A DNA stretch of 64,000 nucleotides from Mucilaginibacter glaciei (GCF_014773245.1 NZ_JACWMX010000002.1:496001-560000), one strand, 5' to 3'. Shown: positions 20,469 to 29,355, numbered from the stretch's first letter. Notes: generated by a model not told the origin, from the sequence alone. Numbers and translations: made by a program.

Positions 20469-21599
20469 TTAGATCTTACTAAATATTTCGGCTAATTTTT
20501 CGTTCAGGTCTTCACCTCGCAGGTTTTTTCCAATGATCTTGCCATTTGGATCAAGCAAAAAGTTTTGCGGGATAGCGCGCACGCCATACGTATCGGCTGT
20601 TCTACTTTTCCAGAATTGTAGATCAGAAACCTGTGTCCAGGCTAAACCGTCTTTTTTGATCGCTTTTAACCAGGATTCTTTAGCATTAGGCCTATCTAAC
20701 GATACACCGAGGATGGTGAAGTTCTTCCCTTTATATTTATTAAATGCCATCACTACGTTAGGATTTTCTGCACGGCAAGGGCCGCACCATGATGCCCAAA
20801 AATCTATCAGCACATATTTACCACGGAAGGAAGACAGGCTTACCATTTTACCGGCAGTATCGGCCTCGGCAAATTCAGGCGCCATGGCACCCATAGCTAC
20901 AGCTTTCAATTTCGGCAATATCTCGGCAAATGCTTTACCACCTGTCGATGCTTTGATATTGGCAGATAACCCTTCAAATAATGGCGCGATCTCCACATAG
21001 TCGGCACTGTAAGCATATGATTGCAATGCATTAAGGCTAATGTATGAATCGGGATTGGCGGCAATGAATTTCCTGTTCGCTTCCTTTTCCTGCAAATCAA
21101 TAGCCTTCTCATCCAGTTTACCTTGTTTAATAAAGGCGGGGTCTTTTTGCTGTGCTTCTGTAGCGGCTTTTTGTTTAGCCTCCAACGCTGCATAAGCGTC
21201 GTTAACCGGCTTCATCGAAGCATTAAATTCCTCGTTCTCTTTGTTAGTTTTAGTACCTGTTATTTTAGCATTCTTGATAACATCGGCAGTAGCAACATTG
21301 ATAGTGCCCTGCTCCAGGTATATAGGATGATAATCTTTACTGTTATTCATGCCGGTACCATTAGCGTTCACCAAAAGGTAGCCACTTAAAGGCATAGCAG
21401 CAGCATCGCCGGTGAAAGTGAACTTGCCACCGTTTAATACAGCAGAATCTACAAGCGTTTTACCGTCTTTACGATATTGCAAATATACTTTGGCCGGGGC
21501 GTTAAGGTTTGCTACTTTACCTTCAACGGTAAATTTTCCGGTTTGTGCAAAAAGCAAAGCCGGTAAGCTTGCCAATGCCGTTAATACTATTTTTTTCAT
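20469..21599 (-). CDS. TlpA-like thioredoxin with N-terminal DUF4369, copy 1
   Basis: A 376-residue exported protein. The signal peptide (MKKIVLTALASLPALLFAQ) is followed by a DUF4369 beta domain (about 20-130), a helical linker rich in Lys, Glu and Ala (about 140-190), and an AhpC/TSA-TlpA thioredoxin domain (about 235-376). The redox motif is WASWCGPCR. The cis-Pro loop is VRAIPQNFLLD. Such proteins act as periplasmic or membrane-bound thiol oxidoreductases in Bacteroidota; the partner is unknown. It lies next to a full-length paralog in the same orientation with a 106-base gap, so this is a tandem duplicate. Confidence 0.93.
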   Translation of the reverse strand: MKKIVLTALASLPALLFAQTGKFTVEGKVANLNAPAKVYLQYRKDGKTLVDSAVLNGGKFTFTGDAAAMPLSGYLLVNANGTGMNNSKDYHPIYLEQGTINVATADVIKNAKITGTKTNKENEEFNASMKPVNDAYAALEAKQKAATEAQQKDPAFIKQGKLDEKAIDLQEKEANRKFIAANPDSYISLNALQSYAYSADYVEIAPLFEGLSANIKASTGGKAFAEILPKLKAVAMGAMAPEFAEADTAGKMVSLSSFRGKYVLIDFWASWCGPCRAENPNVVMAFNKYKGKNFTILGVSLDRPNAKESWLKAIKKDGLAWTQVSDLQFWKSRTADTYGVRAIPQNFLLDPNGKIIGKNLRGEDLNEKLAEIFSKI

Positions 21600-21705
21600 G
21601 TAAGGGTGATATATTAAAACCCTAATATGAGGGATTTACGCCTCAAATCAAAGATGTAAGAGTAAAAAACCTATATCTATCTAAAATATGACAAAGCGGC
21701 TTCGC

Positions 21706-22884
21706 TTAGTTGGTGTACTTACCCAACAGCTCGGCCAACTTGTTATCCAAATCATCTCCGCGCAGGCCCTTAGCAATAATTTTACCGGTAGGGTCAATTA
21801 AAAAATTCTGCGGGATGGATTGAACGCCATACACTGTAGCAGCCAGGTTATTCCAATACTTCAAATCAGACACCTGGGTCCAGGTCAGGCCGTCGTTTTT
21901 AATAGCCGCCAACCATGCCGAGCGGCCGCTCTCCCTGTCTAATGATACCCCGAGGATGGTAAAGTTTTTATTTTTGTATTTGTTATAAGTACGTACTACG
22001 TTCGGGTTTTCCTGTCGACATGGGCCGCACCACGACGCCCAAAAATCAAGCAGCACGTATTTGCCTTTAAACGATGATAATTTCACAGGCAGGCCATTTA
22101 CATCATTCTGCGTAAAATCAGGGGCTAAAGCACCAATTGCAGTTAGCTTTAAGCCGTCAATGGCACCTTTTATCTGCCGTGCCTGTTCGGTATCTTTCAG
22201 ACTGGCCGATAATGACTCATACAACGGTTCAACCTCAGCCACATCCGGGGCTGGCCCACTCACACTGGTTAAGGCCAGTAAGCTCAAATAACTGTTTGGG
22301 TTTTGCGTGATGAAGGTTTTAAGGAAAGCCTTTTGTTCGGCCTGGATCACTTTGAACTTGGCCTGCATGCTATTTTGATACGCTGCCGACTGCTGTTGCT
22401 CGGGCTTGGCCGATTGCGCTTCGGCCATTAGCCTTTGCGCCTTATCCATGATCGTCTTTAGGCCCGCTTTTAATTTTTTATTGTCTTCGTTAGATGGCGT
22501 ACCATTTACCTCTGCCTTTGCTGCAGAATCCGGCGATGTAATATTGATCGTTCCTTTCTCAATATAAAAATTTAAAAGGTCCGCTGTCTTAGACGGCCCT
22601 CCATCAGGGAAATTCTTAGCTATATAAGCCGGGAAACCAACACCTTTATAATCTATAAATAACGATGCGCTAACCGGGTTCATGGCCAGCCCGGTCATGA
22701 TAAACTCGCCATCTTTAATTGCTGCCGAATCGGTTACGTTATTGGCACCTAAGCGGTACACTAAATAAGCTTTTGCAGGTGCGTTAAGTTTGCCAATTTT
22801 AGCCTTAACGGTAAAAGGCTGGGCTGCCTGGCCAAATGCCAATGCCGGCAACAGGGCGATAAGGCAGAAAAAAATCTTCTTCAT
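21706..22884 (-). CDS. TlpA-like thioredoxin with N-terminal DUF4369, copy 2
   Basis: 392 residues, paralogous to the gene at 20469 over its full length: signal peptide (FCLIALLPALAFGQ), DUF4369 domain (about 22-140), a Gln/Ala/Lys-rich helical linker (about 150-200), and a TlpA domain with WASWCGPCRQENPNVV and the cis-Pro segment VQSIPQNFLIDP. It probably reduces or isomerises disulfides in the envelope. The linker differs most from copy 1, including an insertion with a QQQSAAYQNS stretch. Both copies keep both cysteines, so both are likely active. Confidence 0.93.
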   Translation of the reverse strand: MKKIFFCLIALLPALAFGQAAQPFTVKAKIGKLNAPAKAYLVYRLGANNVTDSAAIKDGEFIMTGLAMNPVSASLFIDYKGVGFPAYIAKNFPDGGPSKTADLLNFYIEKGTINITSPDSAAKAEVNGTPSNEDNKKLKAGLKTIMDKAQRLMAEAQSAKPEQQQSAAYQNSMQAKFKVIQAEQKAFLKTFITQNPNSYLSLLALTSVSGPAPDVAEVEPLYESLSASLKDTEQARQIKGAIDGLKLTAIGALAPDFTQNDVNGLPVKLSSFKGKYVLLDFWASWCGPCRQENPNVVRTYNKYKNKNFTILGVSLDRESGRSAWLAAIKNDGLTWTQVSDLKYWNNLAATVYGVQSIPQNFLIDPTGKIIAKGLRGDDLDNKLAELLGKYTN

Positions 22885-22935
22885 TTATGAAATATGTAAA
22901 GGTGATTAACGCACAAAGCGCTAATGAATTACTAC

Positions 22936-24117
22936 TTAGTTTAATTTTTGATAAGTACGCCACCAAAGGTCGGGCATTTCGCCGGAAGCTGCGGTCTTAT
23001 AATCTTCATGCCTGCAAGGCACTAAATGGAAACGCTCGTTTTTAGAACCGCCCGTTGGGTAAGGTACCTGCATCCACCAGCGGTCGCTTTTTTTGCTCTT
23101 TACAAACACCACTTCGTGGTCGTCATGCTTCAAACTGGTTTTATAAATAAGGTATTGTGATTTTGGATTAAGCGGAAAATCGCGCTTGCGGTTGTAAAAG
23201 CCATCAATAAAATACCAGATCATTTGTGATAACAGCATGGCTGTTTGGCCGTTATTATCATAAGCAGGGTTAAATTCATAAAAGCCTATCGAAGTTAATT
23301 TGTCGCTAAAACCGGCATAGCGACAAATCTGGCAGGCTTCTTCACCGTAAAATCCGTTGGGGGTGGCGTTAGCATTGCCCGCCGCGTCTGACGAGCGGAT
23401 GGCCCCCATATCAAAACTCACCATGTTGGCATTGCGAATGATAGGCTCTGCAACCGACATATTCTGCGTCAGTTCGCCCAGGCGATGCACATCAAAGTAT
23501 AGCTTTTCCATCACCCGTAAACTGTCCTGGCTGGCAAAATAAGTTTGGTAGCCCAGATTGCTGTAGTTGAATAGATAATTAGGCTCATGCAGAAAAATCT
23601 TATTCAGATAGGCTGTAGAATTCGTTTCTATCGATTCGGCAAAACCATCGTCCTCCAGATCAAATTGCGAGTCGACTACCAGCAGGTCTATCTTTTGTTC
23701 CAGTTCTTCGTACCCCAGGTATTGCGCGTAGGTCAAATCCTGGCCGCCGCCGATTATCACCGGCACAATGTCCTTCTTCACCAATTCGTTCACTACCGTT
23801 TTTAGCGCGTAGTAAGTATCTACTACGGTTTCGCCACGGGTTATATTACCTAAGTCGACTATTTTTGTGCCGTAAGCCCCTTCATTTAATTGGTAAAGTT
23901 TCTCGCGCACGTAGTCGGGCGCTAATGCACAGCCGGGGTTTTGGACAGCGTTACGATCATCCAGCACCCCAATAATCGCGATATCTATTTTCTGCTCCAA
24001 GTCTGGGAAGGCAACCGAGTGATGATCAATCTTATCCCCCAACTGACTCGTGAAAAATCCATTTTTAGGGGTGATCTTCTTCAGATCTATGGGCGTAAAA
24101 AAATCGGCTAAAGACAT
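22936..24117 (-). CDS. Arginase/formimidoylglutamase-fold protein with altered metal site
   Basis: A 393-residue protein of the ureohydrolase (arginase/agmatinase/HutG) superfamily from the ATG at 24117. An extension to 24150 would read into a repeat array, so I rejected it. The fold landmarks are present: VPVIIGGGQDLTYAQ (about 118-132), LLVVDSQFDLEDD (145-157) and MVSFDMGAIRSSDA (232-245). The metal-binding residues are largely replaced. The usual GGDHS reads GGGQD, the usual DAHxD reads D149-S-Q-F-D153, and the usual DxDxxDP reads D236-M-G238. Two histidines and one Asp are lost, so dimanganese hydrolysis is doubtful. This type is commonly auto-annotated as formimidoylglutamase in Bacteroidota. 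Confidence 0.8.
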   Translation of the reverse strand: MSLADFFTPIDLKKITPKNGFFTSQLGDKIDHHSVAFPDLEQKIDIAIIGVLDDRNAVQNPGCALAPDYVREKLYQLNEGAYGTKIVDLGNITRGETVVDTYYALKTVVNELVKKDIVPVIIGGGQDLTYAQYLGYEELEQKIDLLVVDSQFDLEDDGFAESIETNSTAYLNKIFLHEPNYLFNYSNLGYQTYFASQDSLRVMEKLYFDVHRLGELTQNMSVAEPIIRNANMVSFDMGAIRSSDAAGNANATPNGFYGEEACQICRYAGFSDKLTSIGFYEFNPAYDNNGQTAMLLSQMIWYFIDGFYNRKRDFPLNPKSQYLIYKTSLKHDDHEVVFVKSKKSDRWWMQVPYPTGGSKNERFHLVPCRHEDYKTAASGEMPDLWWRTYQKLN

Positions 24118-24125
24118 GTTTTTTT

Positions 24126-24267
24126 GATGTGCAAATATGCAGATGTGCAAATGTGCAGATTTTGTTTTAATGCACGGATATGCAAACTGTGTTACTTTTC
24201 ATTTTTCAGTCTCCTTATCTGCACATCCGCACTTCTGCGCATCTAAATATTCCGCATATTTGCACAT
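24126..24267. repeat. Inverted TGCAGATG-unit repeat array, locus 2
   Basis: The left arm (24126-24160) consists of GATGTGCAAAT/ATGCAGAT/GTGCAAAT/GTGCAGAT units. The right arm (24215-24267) is made of the inverse units ATCTGCACAT, CCGCACTT, CTGCGCAT and CATATTTGCACAT. About 55 bases separate them. It fills the divergent gap between the arginase-fold gene and the epimerase gene; the right arm abuts the epimerase ATG at 24268. Confidence 0.8.
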
Positions 24268-25236
24268 ATGATCTTAGTAACCGGTGCAACGGGTTTTTTA
24301 GGGGCCGAATTAGCCAAAGAATTGGTGCTACGGGGCAATACTATCCGTTGCAGCAAGCGCATTACCTCAACCATTCCGCCTTTACTTTTGCCTTATGCTG
24401 CCCAGATTGAATGGGTAATCGCCGACCTGATGGATGCCTTCGCGTTGGAACAAGCACTGGATGGCGTTACGCAGGTTTACAATTGCGCGGCGTTTGTGTC
24501 TTTAAAACAGGCCGATAAAGAGCCGATGATCCGTACTAATGTGATGGGGACAGCGAATTTCGTTGATTTATGTGTTAACCGGAAGATCCGCATGGTGCAT
24601 ACCAGTTCTGTTGCGGCAGTTGGCGAGGCAAAACCCGGCGAACTGATCAGCGAAAAACATCATCTTGACCCTACTAATGAGCACGACGGTTACGCGATAT
24701 CAAAACTGGAAAGTGAGATGGAGGTATGGCGCGGCATTGCTGAAGGCCTGGATGCTGTTATTGTAAATCCCACCATTATTATAGGTGTAAGTGCCGGAAC
24801 AGCGGGCAGCGGCCAGATTTTTGAAACGGTACGCAAGGGCCTCAAATTCTACACGCCGGGCAGTATAGGCTTTGTTGATGTGCAGGATGTGGCCAAATGT
24901 ATGATCGGCCTGATGGAAAGCAGCATTACGGCTAAGCGCTATATAATCAATGCAGAAAACCGAAGCTATCAGCAAATATTTGGAGAAATTGCGAGGTGTT
25001 TAGGCGTAAAGGAACCGGCTACCCTGGCTAAACCCTGGATGATGGAGCTGGCCTGGCGAGGGGCAGCGGTGATGGCTGCGCTAACGGGCAAAGATCCGGC
25101 TTTAGATAAAACCAGTGCCCGGGCAGCTTCTGTTACCCGTAATTTTGATAATAGCGAAATTAAAAAGGATATCGGTTTTGAATTCAGGCCGTTAAGCGAA
25201 ACCATACAAGAGATTTGTGCTGCAATCAAGGATTAA
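24268..25236 (+). CDS. NAD-dependent epimerase/dehydratase family protein
   Basis: A 322-residue extended short-chain dehydrogenase. The Rossmann motif MILVTGATGFLGAELAKEL is at the N-terminus, the catalytic Ser region is MVHTSSVAAVGEA (about 110-122), and YAISK (about 146-150) carries the Tyr/Lys pair. This type resembles dihydroflavonol-4-reductase-like or sugar-epimerase proteins; the substrate cannot be told. The gene starts directly at the edge of a repeat array, which leaves almost no leader. It ends one base before the convergent hybrid kinase stop, so the two coding ends abut tail to tail. Confidence 0.9.
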   Translation: MILVTGATGFLGAELAKELVLRGNTIRCSKRITSTIPPLLLPYAAQIEWVIADLMDAFALEQALDGVTQVYNCAAFVSLKQADKEPMIRTNVMGTANFVDLCVNRKIRMVHTSSVAAVGEAKPGELISEKHHLDPTNEHDGYAISKLESEMEVWRGIAEGLDAVIVNPTIIIGVSAGTAGSGQIFETVRKGLKFYTPGSIGFVDVQDVAKCMIGLMESSITAKRYIINAENRSYQQIFGEIARCLGVKEPATLAKPWMMELAWRGAAVMAALTGKDPALDKTSARAASVTRNFDNSEIKKDIGFEFRPLSETIQEICAAIKD

Positions 25237-27066
25237 TTAAGCCGGCATCGAATCACTCGTGGTATCTAACTGGATGCCTTCGGAAGTTATCTTACCAATC
25301 TTTGCGGTATTTAACACCTCCAGTTTTTGATATAAAGCTGCTGATTGAAAAGGTTTTGACAGGTAATCATTCATACCGGCGTCTTTTATCTTATCATAAA
25401 TATTATGCGACACCGACGCTGTCAATGCAATTATAGGCACACCAGCCTTTTCCCGGTCAGTAAACTCCCGTATCACTTCTGTAGCCTGGTAGCCGTCCAT
25501 AATTGGCATATGCAAGTCCATCAGTATAGCGTCAAATACGCCATTTGCAAATTTATCAACTGCTTCTTGCCCATTCTTAGCCACATCGGTATTTACATGC
25601 CATTTACTTAACAGCTTCACCAACAGTAAGGCGTTAATGGGGTTGTCTTCAGCTATCAATATTTGCAGACCTTTTAAACTAATTTCAAGTGCAGGATGAG
25701 CAGGAACGGGTTTAGCATCGCCCTTATACAACTCAAAATCAACACTAAATGAAAATGCGGATCCCTTGCCCGCTTCGCTCTTTAGCTGCACGGTAGTATT
25801 AAATAAACCAAGCAGGCGCTTTACAATCGCCAGCCCCAGGCCAGTTCCGCCATAATGGCGCGTGGTATCGGCAGATGCCTGCACAAAGGGGTCAAATATC
25901 GCCTGCTGCCTGTCTGCCGGGATCCCGATACCGGTATCAGTAATTGTGAATTCAACCGATAATTGATCGGAATGGATATTAGTTATGGCGGCATTAACGG
26001 TAACCTGCCCATACTCGGTAAACTTAATGGCATTACCGGCCAGGTTATAAATTATCTGCGTTAAACGGGTAGGGTCGGTTATTACCCACTGCTCTTTTAA
26101 TTGCTCGTCGATAGACAATACCAAGCCGAAACCCTTTTCGGCCGCTCTTTGCTGCAAACCGTAACAAACCTTATGAAGCAGGGCTGCTAAGTTTACAGGG
26201 ATAAGTTCCAGTTCTATCTTATCATTCTCGCTCTTGTTATAATCTAAAATATCGTTGACCAGGGTTAACAAACTCACCGCCGAAAATTCCAGTATGTCTA
26301 AATTCTCCAGCTGTTCTTCCGAGGCGGTGTCTTTAACCAAATTGGTCATTCCTATTACCGCATTTAACGGTGTGCGCAACTCATGCGACATGGTTGAAAG
26401 GAACACCGAGCGCGAATCGGCCAGGGCCCTTGTTTCAGCAACGATTGCCTCGAGTTGCTTATTAAGTGCTTCCTTCTCTTCAACGTTTTCTTTAAATGCC
26501 TGGTAAAAAAGATAATGAATAAGCACCATAGTAGCGAAGTTCATCAATACAATGGCCTCGAAACCAGGCGACGGCAGCTCCTGCGAACTAATATCGAGGT
26601 GCCACTCCACCCTGTTGCGCATCACTAAATAAAGCATTACTGCTACTATGGACAGCGAACTATAAATAACTGCGAAGCCCCTGTCTATAAGGTAATATCC
26701 AACAAATATTACCATAAAAACAAACTGTATAGTGAGCAGGTTTAGCCGCTGCCCAAACACAAATAACGTAGACCATACGCCTAGGACCCCGGTTAAAATG
26801 ATGGCATGAGAGATAAGTGTGAGCCGCGATGGTTTATAAAGCAAATACTTGGTTAGCCCTATGTATAATATAAATACAAAAAGCAGGCGATATAACTGGT
26901 GGTCTTTAAGATCATGAAATACAAGCGGTACGAGTATGACTATTTTAAGGATGAGCAGTGCCAGCGTAGTAAATACGATCTTTATCCGCGCACGTTTTAA
27001 TGAGTCGGGCTCCTGGGCTAAAACCTTTCTTAACGAGAAATTCAAAAAAGGGATAGATCCTTTCAT
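25237..27066 (-). CDS. Hybrid sensor histidine kinase/response regulator
   Basis: 609 residues. The N-terminus holds about six membrane segments (residues 28-190) with no recognisable extracytoplasmic sensor domain, so sensing is probably in the membrane. A short coiled coil (192-220) leads into HisKA with the phospho-acceptor H228 (FLSTMSHELRTPLNAVIGM). The ATPase domain has N box NLAGNAIKFT and G boxes TDTGIGI and GTGLGLAIVKRL. A C-terminal receiver domain carries D517 (AILMDLHMPIMDG). There is no DNA-binding output and no adjacent regulator, so the downstream partner lies elsewhere. It is a single-gene unit, convergent with the epimerase gene. Confidence 0.95.
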   Translation of the reverse strand: MKGSIPFLNFSLRKVLAQEPDSLKRARIKIVFTTLALLILKIVILVPLVFHDLKDHQLYRLLFVFILYIGLTKYLLYKPSRLTLISHAIILTGVLGVWSTLFVFGQRLNLLTIQFVFMVIFVGYYLIDRGFAVIYSSLSIVAVMLYLVMRNRVEWHLDISSQELPSPGFEAIVLMNFATMVLIHYLFYQAFKENVEEKEALNKQLEAIVAETRALADSRSVFLSTMSHELRTPLNAVIGMTNLVKDTASEEQLENLDILEFSAVSLLTLVNDILDYNKSENDKIELELIPVNLAALLHKVCYGLQQRAAEKGFGLVLSIDEQLKEQWVITDPTRLTQIIYNLAGNAIKFTEYGQVTVNAAITNIHSDQLSVEFTITDTGIGIPADRQQAIFDPFVQASADTTRHYGGTGLGLAIVKRLLGLFNTTVQLKSEAGKGSAFSFSVDFELYKGDAKPVPAHPALEISLKGLQILIAEDNPINALLLVKLLSKWHVNTDVAKNGQEAVDKFANGVFDAILMDLHMPIMDGYQATEVIREFTDREKAGVPIIALTASVSHNIYDKIKDAGMNDYLSKPFQSAALYQKLEVLNTAKIGKITSEGIQLDTTSDSMPA

Positions 27067-27155
27067 GGTAGCAATATCATGTGCAGAGGTAGGCTGCTTT
27101 AATAAGAGCTAAATTACCTAAAAGAATTCACAAATAACCAATACAATTATTTACG

Positions 27156-28580
27156 TTATCGCCTGAGCGTCAGTAGCACTACATTTTCTACGTGTTGTGT
27201 ATGCGGGAACATATCAACCGGTTGGATTTTAACAGTGTCATATTTATCCTTTAGCACCAATAAATCGCGGGCCTGGGTGGCGGCGTTACAGCTTACATAA
27301 ACAATCTTCTCGGCCTCTATTTCCATGAGGCGGGCAACCACATCAGCATGCATCCCTGCCCGGGGCGGGTCGGTAATGATCACATCTGGCTTACCATGCT
27401 GGGCAACAAAATCTGCCACCAGCACATCTTTCATATCACCTGCATAAAACTTCGTGTTGGTAATGTTATTGATCTGCGAGTTAACCTTAGCATCTTCAAT
27501 AGCCGATGGTACGTACTCTACCCCTATTACTTCGCGTACATGGCCTGCAATAAAGTTGGCAATGGTGCCTGCCCCTGTATATAAATCGTAAACCAGTTCG
27601 TCGCCTTTAAATCCAGCAAAATCGCGGGTTATTTCATACAGGCGCAATGCCTGGATAGAATTGGTTTGGTAAAACGATTTTGGCCCAACCCTAAAACGCA
27701 CCACCTTACCATTGGCCGCGGGCATTTCCTCATGGATGTATTCGGGACCTTTCCAGGCAATCACTTCCTGGTCAAAAATCGTGTCGTTCAGTTTTGTATT
27801 GAGGATATAAAGTAATGAGGTGATCTGCGGGAAATGAACATCAATATAACCCATCAAATCATCTACCTGTTCCTGATCGGCATGGGCAAAGACAACTATC
27901 ACCATAATCTCTCCTGTCGATGAGGTACGGATGATCAGATTGCGCAGCGCGCCGGTATGTTGCCTTACATCGTAATAGGTGATGCCCTGCTCTTTAGCGT
28001 ATTGGTTGATGCCGTTTCGCAGATCATTGGATGGTTCGGCCTGCAGATAGCAGTGGTTAATGTTCAGGATCTTATCAAAACGGCCGGGGATATGAAAACC
28101 CAGCGCATCCATATCCAAACGCTCATCGTCGCGGCTTTCGCCATCATACAGCCAGCGCTTATTAGAAAAAGTGTACTCCAGTTTATTACGATAGTACCTA
28201 TCGGCAGGCGATGGCACAATGGCATCCATGTGCTCCACATCTATTTTGGCAATACGCATTAAGGCATCGTGCACTGCCTTTTGTTTAAACTTCAGCTGCG
28301 CCGGGTAGGTCATGTGCTGCCATTTACAGCCACCGCAAACACCAAAATGCTCACAAAAAGCCTGTGTGCGGTATTGTGACGGCTGGATGAGTTTAGTTAT
28401 CTTACCTTCGCCAAAGCTTTTTTTGCTTTTATAAACTTCAATATCCGCAACATCGCCGGGAACGGCCTTTTCAATAAAGATCACAAAATCGTCGGCTTTG
28501 CCAACGCCCTTGCCTTCTTCGGCTATATCAATTACGGTTACGTTCTCAAAGAACTTTGGTTTTTTAGGAGATCTGCTCAT
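27156..28580 (-). CDS. rlmD: 23S rRNA (uracil-5-)-methyltransferase RlmD
   Basis: Methylates C5 of U1939 in 23S rRNA with SAM. It is 474 residues from the ATG at 28580, which I prefer to the in-frame TTG nine codons upstream because MSRSPKKPKFFE is the usual type of N-terminus. A TRAM RNA-binding domain spans about 10-65, and the Fe-S cysteines are in CEHFGVCGGCKWQH (about 78-91). The SAM motif is VYDLYTGAGTIANFIA, the acidic motif is IITDPPRAGMHAD, and the catalytic cysteine is in IVYVSCNAATQARDL. It is a lone gene. The Fe-S motif is intact, so it is of the RlmD/RumA type rather than TrmA. Confidence 0.95.
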   Translation of the reverse strand: MSRSPKKPKFFENVTVIDIAEEGKGVGKADDFVIFIEKAVPGDVADIEVYKSKKSFGEGKITKLIQPSQYRTQAFCEHFGVCGGCKWQHMTYPAQLKFKQKAVHDALMRIAKIDVEHMDAIVPSPADRYYRNKLEYTFSNKRWLYDGESRDDERLDMDALGFHIPGRFDKILNINHCYLQAEPSNDLRNGINQYAKEQGITYYDVRQHTGALRNLIIRTSSTGEIMVIVVFAHADQEQVDDLMGYIDVHFPQITSLLYILNTKLNDTIFDQEVIAWKGPEYIHEEMPAANGKVVRFRVGPKSFYQTNSIQALRLYEITRDFAGFKGDELVYDLYTGAGTIANFIAGHVREVIGVEYVPSAIEDAKVNSQINNITNTKFYAGDMKDVLVADFVAQHGKPDVIITDPPRAGMHADVVARLMEIEAEKIVYVSCNAATQARDLLVLKDKYDTVKIQPVDMFPHTQHVENVVLLTLRR

Positions 28581-28732
28581 GAATCGCAAAGTTACAGAAA
28601 GAAGCAAGAACTGGGAAGTGGAGAAATGAGATTTAGAACAGGGGGAAAAAATGAAGCAATAGCATAATCGTCCACCCGTCGGAGCCCACAGTGAGGAAAC
28701 AGAAGCCGTTACTAAAGCAATATGATGGCCAA

Positions 28733-28840
28733 TTATAAAAAGATGCTTAACAATTTATCAAAGTAAACTTCGATAATAATGTCGGTCATTTCAAATTGCT
28801 CATCAATAAGTTCCGAAAAATCGATCAATTCCTGACTCAT
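28733..28840 (-). CDS. Possible 35-residue acidic small protein
   Basis: A short frame encoding 35 residues (MSQELIDFSELIDEQFEMTD plus an I/V/F-rich tail). The N-terminal half is strongly acidic and amphipathic; the C-terminal half (IIIEVYFDKLLSIFL) is hydrophobic. It sits in an otherwise empty 334-base gap between rlmD and a small membrane protein gene. No strong ribosome-binding site is visible, and I do not recognise a family. The codon choices look like those of neighbouring genes. The rest of that gap holds nothing recognisable except a weak CGGTAT hairpin near 28880-28900. Confidence 0.35.
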   Translation of the reverse strand: MSQELIDFSELIDEQFEMTDIIIEVYFDKLLSIFL

Positions 28841-28914
28841 GGCGGTAGATTTTTTTATTATGCTAACATAGTAATTTTATACCGAAAACCAAAACGGTAT
28901 TGTGAATTAATTTT

Positions 28915-29190
28915 TTAACAATTAGTTGGTGCTCGCGTAATATGAAGCTTATAAAACCAAGCGCCAGATGCTATACAAATACAGTTAGCGAGCATGAGCG
29001 CAAAAAAATCGTTATGAACTATAAAAGAGAATGGTAGAAAAACAGCAAATGTTCCTACGCTTAGTAACATGCCTGCGAATAATACCATTAATTTAGTTGG
29101 AGGTAGCTGGGCGCCAACTAACGTAATGAGTTTCATTGCCCCTGTGAAAAGTAGCCATGTACAAAAAGACAAAATGGCCCCTATCAACAC
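28915..29190 (-). CDS. Small membrane protein (91 residues from GTG), possibly the 3' part of a broken gene
   Basis: Three hydrophobic helices (about residues 2-20, 30-52 and 60-78), with a basic C-terminal tail, give a small inner-membrane protein. No family was recognised. The only possible start within the frame is GTG at 29190 or a following TTG; there is no ATG. In the same frame, directly upstream and separated by one TAA at 29245-29247, lies another membrane-segment ORF (29245-29355). Joined, they would make a 147-codon protein with about four membrane helices, so this may be the remainder of a gene broken by a nonsense mutation. Confidence 0.55.
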   Translation of the reverse strand: MLIGAILSFCTWLLFTGAMKLITLVGAQLPPTKLMVLFAGMLLSVGTFAVFLPFSFIVHNDFFALMLANCICIASGAWFYKLHITRAPTNC

Positions 29191-29244
29191 AAGAACTACA
29201 TAAATCTCTGTTTGTTGTGAAAGAAATTCATTAAAGTTTGATGA

Positions 29245-29355
29245 TTACCGCCTGTGTTGAAATGAACAAACAAAAATATATAACGCCGGTGCAACGAGTA
29301 CACTGGTTATCCACACCTTAAAACTGTAGGATATGATATTAAAAAAGTTGGTCAT
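29245..29355 (-). CDS. 36-residue ORF with one membrane helix, possible 5' part of the same gene
   Basis: ATG at 29355 to TAA at 29245: 36 residues with one hydrophobic helix (about residues 12-30, VWITSVLVAPALYIFVC) and a basic end QHRR. It is in the same frame as the 28915-29190 frame after one TAA codon. It could be a genuine small membrane protein or the N-terminus of a split one. It is preceded on its strand by the creD terminator, so it would need its own promoter. Confidence 0.4.
   Translation of the reverse strand: MTNFFNIISYSFKVWITSVLVAPALYIFVCSFQHRR

Noticed and set aside
24118..24150. N-terminal extension of the arginase-fold frame to 24150
   Set aside because: The extra residues are encoded by the TGCAGATG repeat array; the ATG at 24117 fits the family N-terminus.
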